A stretch of DNA of 64,000 nucleotides. Source: Oscillatoriales cyanobacterium (GTDB lineage: Bacteria; Cyanobacteriota; Cyanobacteriia; Cyanobacteriales; Microcoleaceae). Position numbers and translations under genes: made by a program. Below the pieces are notes generated by a model that saw only the letters and a list, made by a program, of their open reading frames with translations, searched no databases and was not told the origin of the DNA. Shown piece after piece: positions 31,211 through 40,187 of the stretch. Position 1 is the first letter of the stretch, and each line of letters begins with the position of its first letter. The stretch spans positions 27,363 through 91,362 of the forward strand of contig RDXX01000081.1 in the NCBI GenBank assembly GCA_004292955.1. The letters are read 5' to 3'.

Positions 31211-31266
31211 AAGGTAGAAGGTAGAAGGTAGAAGGTAGAAGGTAGAAGGTAGAAGGTAGAAGGTAG
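31211..31266 (+). repeat. Heptamer tandem repeat (AAGGTAG x8)
   Basis: Eight perfect copies of AAGGTAG follow the gltX 3' end. 7-bp short tandem repeats (STRRs) are typical of filamentous cyanobacteria. Confidence 0.95.
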
Positions 31267-31540
31267 TAGCCGTAGGGTGCGTCGAAGAAAGAAAAATCCC
31301 TCAATACAAACCCAAAATCTGACAGCGACGCACCAGCCATAGCGAGCAGACTCGTAAACAAAACAACTGTTTGTCTTGTTTGCTTAACTATCGTTTCATA
31401 CCAAATTCTGGTTATTCATCCCCGTTATGAATTGTCTGGTGCGTCGCTGTTTGGGGCATGAAAACTGAATAACTTAAGCAACTTTGCTTCCCGATTTTTG
31501 TTCCAGTAAGGACGAAGGGGGGATAGTCGCCTAGGTTATT

Positions 31541-31759
31541 AAATTTTCATTCCTTAGATGTTCGGGCAATATTCTCTTTCCGATTAGATGTGATGTTGCT
31601 TTTCCTACTAAAAATTTATCGAATATGTATAATGGTGCACTTAAAAATCCTAATTTATTCAAAATCATTGCTTTCATGACTTGTCCTGGGTTCAGAAGTT
31701 CTTGGGTTCTTATTCCTACTATGAAAGTTGAATTCTTCTACTAATTCCATCTCGTCCAT
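31541..31759 (-). pseudogene. Fragment of IS1634/DUF4277-type transposase
   Basis: On the minus strand a frame starting at 31759 (MDEMELVEEFN) continues, after a one-base shift, as FIVGIRTQELLNPGQVMKAM and ILNKLGFLSAPLYIFDKFLV, ending near LPEHLRN. The GQVvKAMILNxLGF...PLYlF pattern is the N-terminal domain of IS1634-like transposases. The rest is missing, and a ~102-bp MITE abuts it. Confidence 0.6.
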
Positions 31760-31764
31760 AGCAC

Positions 31765-31866
31765 AATACCGTTTACTTAAGACCGCCCTGGGGGTAAAAC
31801 CCTATGAAAAATAGATACGGAGATTGCTTCGTTCCTCTCGAAGTAGCATCTTAAGTAAACCGTATT
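31765..31866 (+). repeat. MITE-like repeat, copy A (inverted copy at 41,765)
   Basis: About 102 bp with 18-bp terminal inverted repeats (AATACCGTTTACTTAAGA). Its reverse complement at 41765-41866 differs at only a few bases. Both end in TATAGCAC-like flanks. Confidence 0.85.
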
Positions 31867-31971
31867 GGTCTATAGCAATCCTAAATCATTTGTAAATTTC
31901 TTACTCCCTCCCCGAACTCGCTCTGAGGGTTGGGGTGGGGTAAAAAAATTACGACTCCTGCAAAGATTGCT

Positions 31972-32130
31972 ATAGTAGAAGATTTAATTCGAGCAGAAGA
32001 AGCACATCTACAGCAACTCGAACAGCAAAATCAGCAACTAGAACAGCAAGTTAATGCAGAAAGGTAGCACGTAGAAAGATTGAAACAGTGGCTTCGAGAA
32101 TTGGAGGTAGACCTGGATACAGCACTTTAA
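31972..32130 (+). pseudogene. 3' remnant of a coiled-coil (Uma2-type tail) gene
   Basis: The frame GTAGAAGATTTAATTCG... reads as RAEEAHLQQLEQQNQQLEQQ, then an in-frame TAG, then HVERLKQWLRELEVDLDTAL and TAA. This is the coiled tail that many cyanobacterial Uma2 proteins carry. The catalytic part is absent. The remainder of 31,099-32,346 holds repeats and no intact gene. Confidence 0.45.
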
Positions 32131-32207
32131 ATTGCAATGCAAAGTCTGATGTAACGTCTGGATTAATTGGTCAGCTCTTTTCTGAAGATAGCAATCACAA
32201 TCATATT

Positions 32208-32266
32208 GGTTCGTAGTGAGGAATTTAGTCCTCATAATTAAAGGACTAAATTCCTCACTACGAACC
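32208..32266. repeat. 25-bp perfect inverted repeat, GGTTCGTAGTGAGGA family
   Basis: 32208-32232 pairs exactly with 32242-32266. Related hairpins lie at 33883-33940 and 36086-36146. It belongs to a dispersed palindromic family. Confidence 0.85.
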
Positions 32267-32406
32267 GTTTTTATTAGGAATGATTGATTGGACGCGATCT
32301 GATATAGAGTCTGATTTTTTAAAGAAGTCGAGCCTGTGGGTATTCTATGAATGCCTGGTTATCATACAATGATTGTAGATTAAGTGATTTTCTACGGGTC
32401 AAAGTC

Positions 32407-33723
32407 GTGGCTTTCAAAATTGGTTTGCTAGGTTTGGGTACGGTTGGCGCGGGAACAGCAGAGATTTTGCTCTCCCCAGATGGGCGCCATCCGCTGTTGC
32501 AGGAATTGGAAATCTATCGGGTGGGAGTGCGCGATATTTCTCGAACTCGGTCTTTACAATTGCCAGAAAATGTGCTGACAACTGACCTAGAGGCGATCGC
32601 GACTGACCCGGAAATTGATATTGTAGTAGAACTGATTGGCGGATTGGAACCGGCGCGATCGCTCATTCTGAAAGCGATCGACAACGGGAAGCACGTAGTC
32701 ACCGCCAACAAAGCAGTTATCGCCCGCTACGGTAATGAAATCTTCGACGCTGCTAATGCAAAAGGCGTTTATGTAATGCTAGAAGCTGCGGTGGGCGGCG
32801 GCATTCCGGTCATTCAAACCCTCAAACAATCTTTAGGTGCAAACCGCATCAAAAGTGTCACCGGCATCGTTAACGGCACAACTAATTACATCCTGACGCG
32901 GATGCAGACAGAAGGTGCAGACTTTGGCGAAGTCCTCGCGGACGCTCAGCAATTAGGTTATGCTGAAGCTGACCCTACAGCAGATGTGGATGGATGGGAT
33001 GCTGCTGATAAAATTGCTATTTTAGCTTCGTTAGCTTTTGGCGGACGCATCAATTTAGCAGATATTCACTGCGAAGGTATCAGGCAAGTTAGCGCGGCTG
33101 ATATTGACTACGCCGACAAGCTGGGATTTACGATCAAATTGCTGGCTATTGCTCAAGAAACTAGCAAAATTTCCGAACATAATGGGGATGCAGAAGGGGA
33201 ACTCCTCTCGATTCGGGTGCATCCTACTTTTGTGCCGAAAGCTCATCCGCTGGCTAGTGTGAACGGCGTTTACAATGCAATTTTAGTCGAAGGAGATGCG
33301 ATCGGGCAATTGATGCTCTACGGGCGCGGTGCGGGGGCTGGGCCCACAGCCAGCGCGGTAGTATCCGACATTTTGAATGTGGCTGCTATCCTGAAAACCG
33401 AAACTGTGCCGATTCCCCATCCTTTGCTGAGTTGCACTCACCAACACTACTGCAAAATAGCAGAAATGCAGGAACTTGTGACTCGGTTTTACGCGCGTTT
33501 TCTGACGCGGGATACGCCCGGGGTAATTGGCAAACTTGGCACTTGTTTCGGCAACCACCAAGTTAGTTTGGAGTCCATTGTGCAGACGGGAATTCACGGC
33601 GATTTAGCAGAAATTGTTGTCGTGACTCACGATGTTCGGGAAGGTAATTTCCAACAAGCACTCGATGAAATTCGCGCGATGGAAGCAGTCGATAGTATTG
33701 CGAGCACGTTGCGAGTTTTGTAA
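32407..33723 (+). CDS. hom: Homoserine dehydrogenase
   Basis: I choose GTG at 32407 (438 aa), giving VAFKIGLLGLGTVGAGTAEI; an in-frame start at 32347 adds 20 unrelated residues. The NAD(P)-binding Gly-rich loop (GLGTVGAG) leads the enzyme. The family signature GIVNGTTNYILTRM and the substrate-site run AEADPTADVDGWDAADK follow. A C-terminal ACT domain (DTPGVIGKLGTCFG) is present, normally for allosteric control by threonine. The enzyme reduces aspartate semialdehyde to homoserine in the Thr/Met pathway. Preceded by a palindromic repeat and a 1.2-kb gene-poor stretch. Confidence 0.95.
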   Translation: MAFKIGLLGLGTVGAGTAEILLSPDGRHPLLQELEIYRVGVRDISRTRSLQLPENVLTTDLEAIATDPEIDIVVELIGGLEPARSLILKAIDNGKHVVTANKAVIARYGNEIFDAANAKGVYVMLEAAVGGGIPVIQTLKQSLGANRIKSVTGIVNGTTNYILTRMQTEGADFGEVLADAQQLGYAEADPTADVDGWDAADKIAILASLAFGGRINLADIHCEGIRQVSAADIDYADKLGFTIKLLAIAQETSKISEHNGDAEGELLSIRVHPTFVPKAHPLASVNGVYNAILVEGDAIGQLMLYGRGAGAGPTASAVVSDILNVAAILKTETVPIPHPLLSCTHQHYCKIAEMQELVTRFYARFLTRDTPGVIGKLGTCFGNHQVSLESIVQTGIHGDLAEIVVVTHDVREGNFQQALDEIRAMEAVDSIASTLRVL

Positions 33724-33738
33724 GAATTGCACAAGGTT

Positions 33739-33883
33739 ATACCAATTTTTTATGAGGTTGCATAGAATCCGATCCCCCCTAGCCCCCCTTAATAAGGGGG
33801 GGACAAGATTCCGATCAAAGTCCCCCTTCTTAAGGGGGATTTAGGGGGATCGAGATATGTGCAACTTCACATTAAATTGGTAT
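33739..33883. repeat. MITE with ATACCAATTT terminal inverted repeats
   Basis: ATACCAATTT at the left and AAATTGGTAT at the right bound ~145 bp. Inside, two CCCCCTT/AAGGGGG hairpins (near 33,780 and 33,825) form a larger fold-back. Confidence 0.7.
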
Positions 33884-33940
33884 TAGTAGTGAGGACTTTA
33901 GTCATTCTTTTCCTGAGGACTAAAGTCCTCACTACGAACC
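33883..33940. repeat. GTAGTGAGGAC-type inverted repeat
   Basis: A left arm around 33885-33905 and GAGGACTAAAGTCCTCACTA on the right form a long, slightly imperfect hairpin, the same family as 32208 and 36086. It directly precedes the hydrolase-like frame. Confidence 0.7.
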
Positions 33941-33979
33941 TTTTTTAGATTGTTTTTAATTTAGTATGGATCAATAAAA

Positions 33980-34816
33980 TTGGATTTTGTCGATCGCCCT
34001 ACAGGAAGGCACTTGCTAGATTCCCTCTACGAAAAGTTTGCCAAACCCCAACTCCACGATACTGAGGATCCCAGCAATCCGTCAATTTATGTTCGGCACG
34101 CAGAGGGGCAAGTTGTTGATGGAAATTATACCATAGAAAAAGTGTTTGAAGACTCGCGCACTGGTTTTTATGCTGAAAGTCGCCTTCCGGTTTCTGGGAA
34201 TAATCCGCCCGTGCTCGTGATTCGCGGATACGGTTCGTGGTATCCTTTCGATCGCGTTTTGGAAGATACACCCGATGTATTTATGGCCAAAGTACAACGC
34301 CAGTTAAAAGCGGCGGAAACTGTAGGCGCTATAGATTGGCTTAAACAGCAATTTCGCAGCGGAAATCCGGCGGATGTCATCGGAGAAAGTTTGGGCGGCA
34401 AAGTTGCTCAGCAAATTGTAGCAAAATATCCGGGTTATCTGCGATCGACTGTAACGTTTAATTCTTTGGGCGTTGCGGAAAAGTTAGCTGAAACTTGCAC
34501 CGCTAACAATGTTTTTCACTACTTTACTTTAGGCGAAAGGTATGCTTTCTGGGCAAATGGAGGCGATTACATACCGGGAACGATTTTTGTGATTTCCCAA
34601 AAAGGGAAAAACTGGTGGTATAAAATCGAAGAGGCGATCGTCCGAATGGCCCGTTTTGAAGGCAAGTTTCGCAAAAGGCGAGTCCTGGTGGTAATGTTGG
34701 CTCAGTTGCTGTTGTTAAATCGGCATAATGCGATCGTCCTCAACAAGAAAAAGCCGGTAGTCGTTGAGATCGATCGCGCGCAACTGCAAATTTTCCGAAA
34801 AAGCCGCTTCACCTAA
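33980..34816 (+). CDS. Alpha/beta-hydrolase-like protein, 278 aa, start uncertain
   Basis: The frame begins with TTG at 33980; an ATG further left is out of phase with a stop after 4 codons. The hallmark nucleophile elbow GESLGG (G-x-S-x-G) is near residue 134. Upstream, LVIRGYGSWYPFD resembles the oxyanion/His-Gly region. A catalytic His is not obvious at the C-terminus, which is basic and hydrophobic (VLVVMLAQLLLLNRHNAIVL). It overlaps the 3' end of the next, opposite gene by 4 bp. A 5' truncation by the nearby repeat is possible. Confidence 0.55.
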   Translation: MDFVDRPTGRHLLDSLYEKFAKPQLHDTEDPSNPSIYVRHAEGQVVDGNYTIEKVFEDSRTGFYAESRLPVSGNNPPVLVIRGYGSWYPFDRVLEDTPDVFMAKVQRQLKAAETVGAIDWLKQQFRSGNPADVIGESLGGKVAQQIVAKYPGYLRSTVTFNSLGVAEKLAETCTANNVFHYFTLGERYAFWANGGDYIPGTIFVISQKGKNWWYKIEEAIVRMARFEGKFRKRRVLVVMLAQLLLLNRHNAIVLNKKKPVVVEIDRAQLQIFRKSRFT

Positions 34817-35310
34817 ACCCCTACCAAAGCCTTCGATGCGCCCGGTGACTGATTTTCCCGCGCTGCGACGGCGAGTACCAGACAAAGCGCTGCGATCGCT
34901 TTTTCCCACTCTTCCTTGACGGCGGTGGGTTGAACCCCATCAAAGGCGCTAACTAACCGAGGAATCGATCGATCTAATGCAAGTCTTGGAATCGATTTGT
35001 GCATCTCAACTAAATCAGTTAAACTCTCTTGATTCTTCAGAAAACCGACTACCCATTTTGTAGCATGATCTGGACTATCTGGGACATTTTTAATTCCTAA
35101 TTCAGTTTGCAACCAATCATAAAAAGCTGGGAGTTTTTGGGATAATATAGCCCCAGCAGTAGGCAAACTTTCTTTAAGCAAAGCAGTATCCAGACTTCCC
35201 AAGAGTTGATTGAATTCCGGTGAATCCAGCAAGCTGGTTAATGGAAGTGCAAGCAGGGCTTCGGAAGCATCAGAGGATAAATTTAAAGTGCGCGAAAATG
35301 TTGATAGCAT
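34813..35310 (-). CDS. Hypothetical helical protein, 165 aa
   Basis: ATG at 35310. Leu- and Ala-rich helices throughout, including SLDTALLKESLPTAGAIL and WEKAIAALCLVLAVAA near the end. No signal peptide or motif recognised. It overlaps the preceding convergent gene by 4 bp at its 3' end. Confidence 0.5.
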   Translation of the reverse strand: MLSTFSRTLNLSSDASEALLALPLTSLLDSPEFNQLLGSLDTALLKESLPTAGAILSQKLPAFYDWLQTELGIKNVPDSPDHATKWVVGFLKNQESLTDLVEMHKSIPRLALDRSIPRLVSAFDGVQPTAVKEEWEKAIAALCLVLAVAARENQSPGASKALVGV

Positions 35311-35425
35311 TGGAAAGTCTCTCAGAAAGATGATGCTTTCACTATGCCAGTAACGCAGAGCAATGAATATGAGCTACCTCATATTAACCCATTTTGATTA
35401 GGAATAATTAAATTGAACCCATTTT

Positions 35426-35992
35426 TTACGCTAGCAACTCATCGACGGCAATACTAAAACCTGGCAAAACTATTTGAGTGCTGACGACTTCACCTATGGT
35501 AAATAAAAGTCTCTGCTGTTGAGTGACAACAACAATCCACTGACTCTCAGGAAGTACCAGCCATATTTCTTGACAGCCCGATTGCAGGTATTCATTGGTT
35601 TTGGCAAATACTTCTTCCGCTTTATCAGTAGGAGAAATAATTTCAGCAATCAACGGAAAACTTTGAGGAAGTATGGTAAAATCATTAAATTGGGCGACTA
35701 ATTCTGGTGTCAAGTAGGAAACATCAGGACAGCGACCTCTCCCTACTGTACGGCAACCTGTTTCTGTGTAAACTTCTCCACCTTGTCCGCTGGAAATTGC
35801 GTAATTTCCCCAGTAGCGGGATAGCCGAGATTGAATCCGACCAGTTTTTGCTGTCATGCCGTTTTTTTCTACTAATTCTCCATCGATCCATTCTGTGCTG
35901 TCAGGCGGGTTTTCCATCCATTCTTCTAGGGAAATTCTGGGAGATTCAATAACTTGAATTTCCCTGGATTCGATGAGTGAACTTACCATCAT
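35426..35992 (-). CDS. Uma2-family PD-(D/E)XK endonuclease-like protein, 188 aa
   Basis: ATG at 35992 with AGAAGGA ahead; a TTG at 36001 is possible. Core pattern: WIDGELVEKNG at the start, GRGRCPDVSYLTPE, PLIAEIISPTDKAEEV and a QEIWLV strand. The metal-binding D and E residues are present. It is the second Uma2 gene in the window and only distantly similar to the one at 25324. Confidence 0.85.
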   Translation of the reverse strand: MMVSSLIESREIQVIESPRISLEEWMENPPDSTEWIDGELVEKNGMTAKTGRIQSRLSRYWGNYAISSGQGGEVYTETGCRTVGRGRCPDVSYLTPELVAQFNDFTILPQSFPLIAEIISPTDKAEEVFAKTNEYLQSGCQEIWLVLPESQWIVVVTQQQRLLFTIGEVVSTQIVLPGFSIAVDELLA

Positions 35993-36085
35993 GTGAGTCA
36001 ATCCTTCTATATGTGTACTATCTCACAATTTGAGCGGAATATTAAGTTTTCTAGAGTGAAGACCGGGGCGGGTTTATAATAAAAT

Positions 36086-36146
36086 AGGTTTGTAGTGAGG
36101 ACTTTAGTCCGCAACAAATAAGGACTAAAGTCCTCACTACGAACCT
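36086..36146. repeat. 25-bp near-perfect inverted repeat, GTAGTGAGGACTTTAG family
   Basis: AGGTTTGTAGTGAGGACTTT... (36086-36110) pairs with 36122-36146, one mismatch near the outer end. Third member of the family at 32208 and 33883. Confidence 0.8.
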
Positions 36147-36171
36147 ATATAGGAAGCTATATTTGAATGTT

Positions 36172-37056
36172 TTAAACAAATTCTCCTTTCGCCACCATCA
36201 CCACTTTACCTCCCACCAAAACTTCTATTTCTTCCTGATTTTTTTGAGCTTTCAACAACAGCAACGAAGGTCTACCAATTTCATAACCCTGTTCGACTCT
36301 CACATCAATCTTTGATTCCCCGCAATAAGTATATTCTACCAAATATCCAGCCAAACAGCCATTGGCACTGCCCGTCGCCGGATCTTCGGGGATTCCTAAG
36401 GAATGGGCGAAAACTCGGACGTTTAAATCATTAATGTCGCTGTAAGTTTCTGGGCAGAATATCAAAATTTCTTTGGCTTCTGTGGTATTAATTAATTCAA
36501 AATATTTATCTAAGTTGACTTGAGCTTTTTTGACGGCTGCGAGGGTTTTTAACGGGACAATTATAAACGGTACTCCGGTAGAAACTTCTTGAATTGGGAA
36601 GTTTGTCTCAATCTCATCGGGTTGTAAATTTAGGACGCTGGCGAGAGTTTCGGTTGGCAAAACTTGACCGAATGTTGGTGGGTTTTGTCGCATCCACAAA
36701 ATATCTGCGGATTCGTTGCGATAATTAAAGGTGACAGGAATTTGACCCACGGCTAAATTGAGAATTACTCGATCGACCTTTTGGCCAATTATCTGTTGTT
36801 GTAGCACAAACGCCGTCCCCAGCGTCGGATGACCGGCAAACGGTAATTCCTTCTTGGGCGTGAAGATACGCACGTCATAGCCGCCGTTTTCCGGCTGGTT
36901 TGATGGAATAAACGTAGTTTCCGAATAATTGATTTCCTTCGCTATCAGCAGCATTTCGGCCTCTGAGAGTTCCGCAACTCCCGCGCCGCAAAAGACAGCT
37001 AGCTGATTGCCAGCATATTTTGACTCGGCAAACACGTCAACGATATAAAAATTCAT
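36172..37056 (-). CDS. PhzF-family protein
   Basis: ATG at 37056 after GGAGGG. The PhzF layout is complete: IVDVFAESKYAGNQLAV at the start, catalytic Glu in INYSETTFI, LPFAGHPTLGTAF, and PATGSANGCLAGYL in the second half. The family catalyses isomerisation or epimerase-type steps; the substrate here is unknown. It is leftward, 267 bp from trpE, with direct and inverted copies of a ~62-bp repeat between them. Confidence 0.9.
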   Translation of the reverse strand: MNFYIVDVFAESKYAGNQLAVFCGAGVAELSEAEMLLIAKEINYSETTFIPSNQPENGGYDVRIFTPKKELPFAGHPTLGTAFVLQQQIIGQKVDRVILNLAVGQIPVTFNYRNESADILWMRQNPPTFGQVLPTETLASVLNLQPDEIETNFPIQEVSTGVPFIIVPLKTLAAVKKAQVNLDKYFELINTTEAKEILIFCPETYSDINDLNVRVFAHSLGIPEDPATGSANGCLAGYLVEYTYCGESKIDVRVEQGYEIGRPSLLLLKAQKNQEEIEVLVGGKVVMVAKGEFV

Positions 37057-37061
37057 ATTTC

Positions 37062-37290
37062 CCTCCTTTAAGATTAGAAGACCGGGCGATTGAAATCGCG
37101 TCTATACAGACAAAACCCGCCTCCGCTTTCCCTCTTTTAAGATTAGAAGACCGGGCGATTGAAATCGCGTCTATACAGACAAAACCCGCCTCCGCGGGTT
37201 GAATACCAGACGGTTAAAATTACGTTATCTTCTCTTTGTCCGCGGAGGCGGACATTGTTTGTGTAGACGCGATTTCAATCGCCGACTCTT
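37062..37290. repeat. Two direct ~62-bp copies plus an inverted copy
   Basis: TTAAGATTAGAAGACCGGGC... occurs at about 37068 and 37138, each running to ACCCGCCTCCGC. A related inverted copy (GATTTCAATCG) is near 37265. Relatives lie at 48597-48680 (GACGGCGGTTGAAACCG) and 56500-56555. Dispersed repeat family. Confidence 0.75.
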
Positions 37291-37323
37291 ATCGACATCG
37301 ACAAGATTTTTGACCCAGACTCG

Positions 37324-38871
37324 CTACTTCAAACAGCGAATAGCCTGCAACATACCCCGGGCTTTATTGAGAGTTTCTTCATACTCCATATCCGGGTTAG
37401 AATCGGCCACCAAACCAGCACCGGCTTGCACAGAAACCGAATGTTTGTCACCGCCCTGCGATTGAACAACCATAGTGCGAATTGTAATCGCACTATTCAA
37501 CTGTCCCTCAAAATCATAAAACCCGTAAACCCCAGAATACGGGCCGCGACGGCAACCTTCCAACTCGTGCACAATTTCCATCGCCCGAATCTTCGGAGCA
37601 CCGCTAACCGTACCAGCAGGAAAACCAGCTTTCAACAAATCCCAAGCTGTCTTATCTTCAGCCAATTCTCCGATTACATTGCTCACAATGTGCATCACAT
37701 GAGAATAACGCTCAATTTTCATTAATTCGTCAACTTTTACAGTACCGCTGCGGCAAACTCTGCCTAAATCGTTTCTGCCCAAATCAACTAACATCACGTG
37801 TTCCGCAATTTCCTTCGGATCTTGCAGTAATTCAGCAGCCAAAGCATCGTCTTGTTGAGGAGTTTGACCCCGGCGGCGCGTACCGGCAATCGGCCGCAAA
37901 GTTGCAATCCTTTTGCCGTCAACAGTATTTTCTGCCTTCACCATCACTTCTGGACTGGAACCGATAATCTGCCAATCTCCAAAATTAAAATAAGCCATGT
38001 ACGGAGAAGGATTGATCAGGCGCAAAGAGCGGTAAAGTGCAAAAGGATCGCCCGTGTATTCTGCTTCCAGCCGCTGCGAAATCACTACCTGAAAAATATC
38101 TCCCGCTTTGATATAATCCTTGGCTTTCAATACATTTTCACAATACTTGTCGCGGGTGGTATTGCTGCTGTAAGCTAATTCTGTATTTTCAGTTGTGGAA
38201 CTTGCATCTTGCCCGTAACTCGGCGGAGTCCATTCTAGGAGAGTAGATTGTTGTGAAAGTGGCGATTTCAGCTTATTTACTAACTGAGAAACCCGATCGC
38301 ACGCTGCCCCATAGGCCTCGGCCAAATCAACGCCTGTCTCGCGCAAATCCGCATAGGCGACGGCCCAAATTTTCCGTTTCACCTGGTCGAAAATCAGCAA
38401 ATTATCAACCTGCATCCACAACCCATCCGGCAAATCATTCTCGCCCGCCGGATGCACTGGAACTCGCGGTTCAATCCACTTAATTAACTCGTAACCCCAA
38501 AAACCGAACAACCCGCCAATTCCCGGCGGTAACTGCGGCAATTTCACTGGTTTGTAAGGCTGCAAACACTCGGTTAAAGCCTCAAACGGATCGCCCGTAA
38601 ATACTTTTTCGGAACCGTCGCGGTAAACTTGAGTTGTGCGATCGCCCCTAGCCTCCAAAATCCACAGCGGATCGCACCCTAACAAACTATAACGCCCGAG
38701 TTTTTCCCCACCTTCCACCGACTCCAGCAGAAAACTGTAAGGTTGACCGGCGCAAACCCGATACCACGCAGACACAGGCGTATCCAAATCAGCCACCCAT
38801 TCTTGATATACGGGTACAAAATTGCCTTGTTTCGCCAGTTCCGAAAATTGTGAGAAATCGGGAAATATCAT
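37324..38871 (-). CDS. trpE: Anthranilate synthase component I
   Basis: ATG at 38871 (515 aa). An in-frame ATG at 38922 would add residues encoded by a heptamer repeat and is less likely. The Trp feedback motif LLES is in SFLLESVEGGEKLG. Catalytic motifs: IGSSPEVMVK, PIAGTRRRG, MLVDLGRNDLGRV, and AGFPAGTVSGAPKIRAM. It makes anthranilate from chorismate, using ammonia from TrpG, whose gene is 19 kb away at 58085. The start follows heptamer repeats directly, with no clear Shine-Dalgarno sequence. Confidence 0.95.
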   Translation of the reverse strand: MIFPDFSQFSELAKQGNFVPVYQEWVADLDTPVSAWYRVCAGQPYSFLLESVEGGEKLGRYSLLGCDPLWILEARGDRTTQVYRDGSEKVFTGDPFEALTECLQPYKPVKLPQLPPGIGGLFGFWGYELIKWIEPRVPVHPAGENDLPDGLWMQVDNLLIFDQVKRKIWAVAYADLRETGVDLAEAYGAACDRVSQLVNKLKSPLSQQSTLLEWTPPSYGQDASSTTENTELAYSSNTTRDKYCENVLKAKDYIKAGDIFQVVISQRLEAEYTGDPFALYRSLRLINPSPYMAYFNFGDWQIIGSSPEVMVKAENTVDGKRIATLRPIAGTRRRGQTPQQDDALAAELLQDPKEIAEHVMLVDLGRNDLGRVCRSGTVKVDELMKIERYSHVMHIVSNVIGELAEDKTAWDLLKAGFPAGTVSGAPKIRAMEIVHELEGCRRGPYSGVYGFYDFEGQLNSAITIRTMVVQSQGGDKHSVSVQAGAGLVADSNPDMEYEETLNKARGMLQAIRCLK

Positions 38872-38878
38872 ATATAGC

Positions 38879-38913
38879 AGTTGACAGTTGACAGTTGACA
38901 GTTGACAGTTGAC
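38879..38913 (-). repeat. Heptamer repeat (AGTTGAC x5) just before trpE
   Basis: Five perfect copies of AGTTGAC on the + strand lie 7 bp upstream of the chosen trpE start. They occupy the expected ribosome-binding region and stay open in frame with trpE. Confidence 0.95.
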
Positions 38914-39019
38914 AGGAATCAAATTGGAGAGCGATCGCTTGGGGATCTCAGGGGTCTCTTCATGAGGTGCTTTATGTCAATACCTTGAATGGCGGTTGCT
39001 ATACTAACTTTAATTACAA

Positions 39020-39883
39020 TCAATAAACAAAAGACGGAAACCAACAGCCCTCCGGCGATTGGTACTCGCCAACAGCCATCACCGCCATCGGCTTGACGGC
39101 GCGCAGCCCTTGTTGCAAACACCAGCGAAACAGACTTCCATACCTCAGCGGCAAGTGAAAAGCTAGCACATCTTCGGAACTGTACGCAGCAGCCCCCAAG
39201 AGCAAAACCTGCATATCTGCCTCGGTTTCGGCGACGCTGTGACCCAAAGCAGATATCGCACAAGTATAAGCCACAATCCGACCTTGCTGGTACGCAACTA
39301 ACGGACAATAATTATTTAGGGCGTATTCAATCTCGGAAGTTCGATCGCACCCACAGACTTTTTCGCACAAAGCCGCGCATTCGCCCACATCCTCGCTAGC
39401 CATCGGCCGCACCTCAAACCCATACTGCGGCACGCTGCGAAACTTCCCCTCCATTAACACGAAAGGTTCCTTCACCTCAAAACCCAGAGAAGCGTACAGC
39501 GACAGCGAGGCCATGTTGAAAGATTCTTGCACCAAACGGATGCCTACAGCATCCTGTCCCCGTTCCAGCAAGGCTTTCATTATTTCCCTCCCTGCACCGC
39601 GGCCTTGAAAAGCCCGATCGACACTGACTGGCCCAATACCGCGAATCGGGTTCCGTTCGTCCATAAACCCGCAGCCGACAACCGCACCGTCATTCTCGGC
39701 TACAACGCCAAAATATGACGGACTTTCGATCCAAAACCGAGTAATTTCGGCCGCCAACTCTACCGTTAGAAAATCTGTGTGAGGGAAGCAGTGGCGATCG
39801 GAAATATCTTTAAAAGCTTCATAATTAATGCGAGCGCAAACATCGATATCAGAAATCTGCGATCGCCTGATTGCGACATTCAT
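39020..39883 (-). CDS. GNAT-family N-acetyltransferase
   Basis: ATG at 39883, 287 aa. Residues about 5-135 form a GNAT domain: VVAENDGAVVGCGFMDE, then the acetyl-CoA loop in VDRAFQGRGAGREIMKALL (Q-x-x-G-x-G/A), then LVQESFNMASLSLYASLGFE. The C-terminal half repeats a similar fold weakly (EVRPMASEDVGECAALCEKV). Substrate unknown. No operon partner; a 304-bp repeat-rich gap separates it from psaD. Confidence 0.85.
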   Translation of the reverse strand: MNVAIRRSQISDIDVCARINYEAFKDISDRHCFPHTDFLTVELAAEITRFWIESPSYFGVVAENDGAVVGCGFMDERNPIRGIGPVSVDRAFQGRGAGREIMKALLERGQDAVGIRLVQESFNMASLSLYASLGFEVKEPFVLMEGKFRSVPQYGFEVRPMASEDVGECAALCEKVCGCDRTSEIEYALNNYCPLVAYQQGRIVAYTCAISALGHSVAETEADMQVLLLGAAAYSSEDVLAFHLPLRYGSLFRWCLQQGLRAVKPMAVMAVGEYQSPEGCWFPSFVY

Positions 39884-39984
39884 TTTTAATTTAAGGATTA
39901 ACTATTAATTAGATTTGATATTTGCAGTAGAAGCTGGGCGCTGCCCATTCCTGTCAACTTAACCCTAAAACCCTTGATAAATCT

Positions 39985-40130
39985 CGCTTTTCTCCGAGGC
40001 CAGATCCCCCTCAATCCCCCGGATAGTCGGGGGAGGAAAGAGAATGCTCTTGTCCCCCCTTTTAAGAAGGAGACGAAAGAGAATGCTCATGTCCCCACCG
40101 ACTATCAGGGGGGCTAGGGGGATCAGTCTT
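39985..40130. repeat. Fold-back CCCCCT/AGGGGG repeat between genes
   Basis: GATCCCCCTCAATCCCCCGG at the left and CTAGGGGGATC at the right face each other, with two GAAAGAGAATGCTC(T/A)TGTCCCC copies inside. A non-coding fold-back repeat similar to 33,739-33,883. Confidence 0.7.
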
Positions 40131-40187
40131 AACTGAGTCCCAAATAAGCAATATTACTTATGTTTTGCTCAGCAATAGATCGATCGC

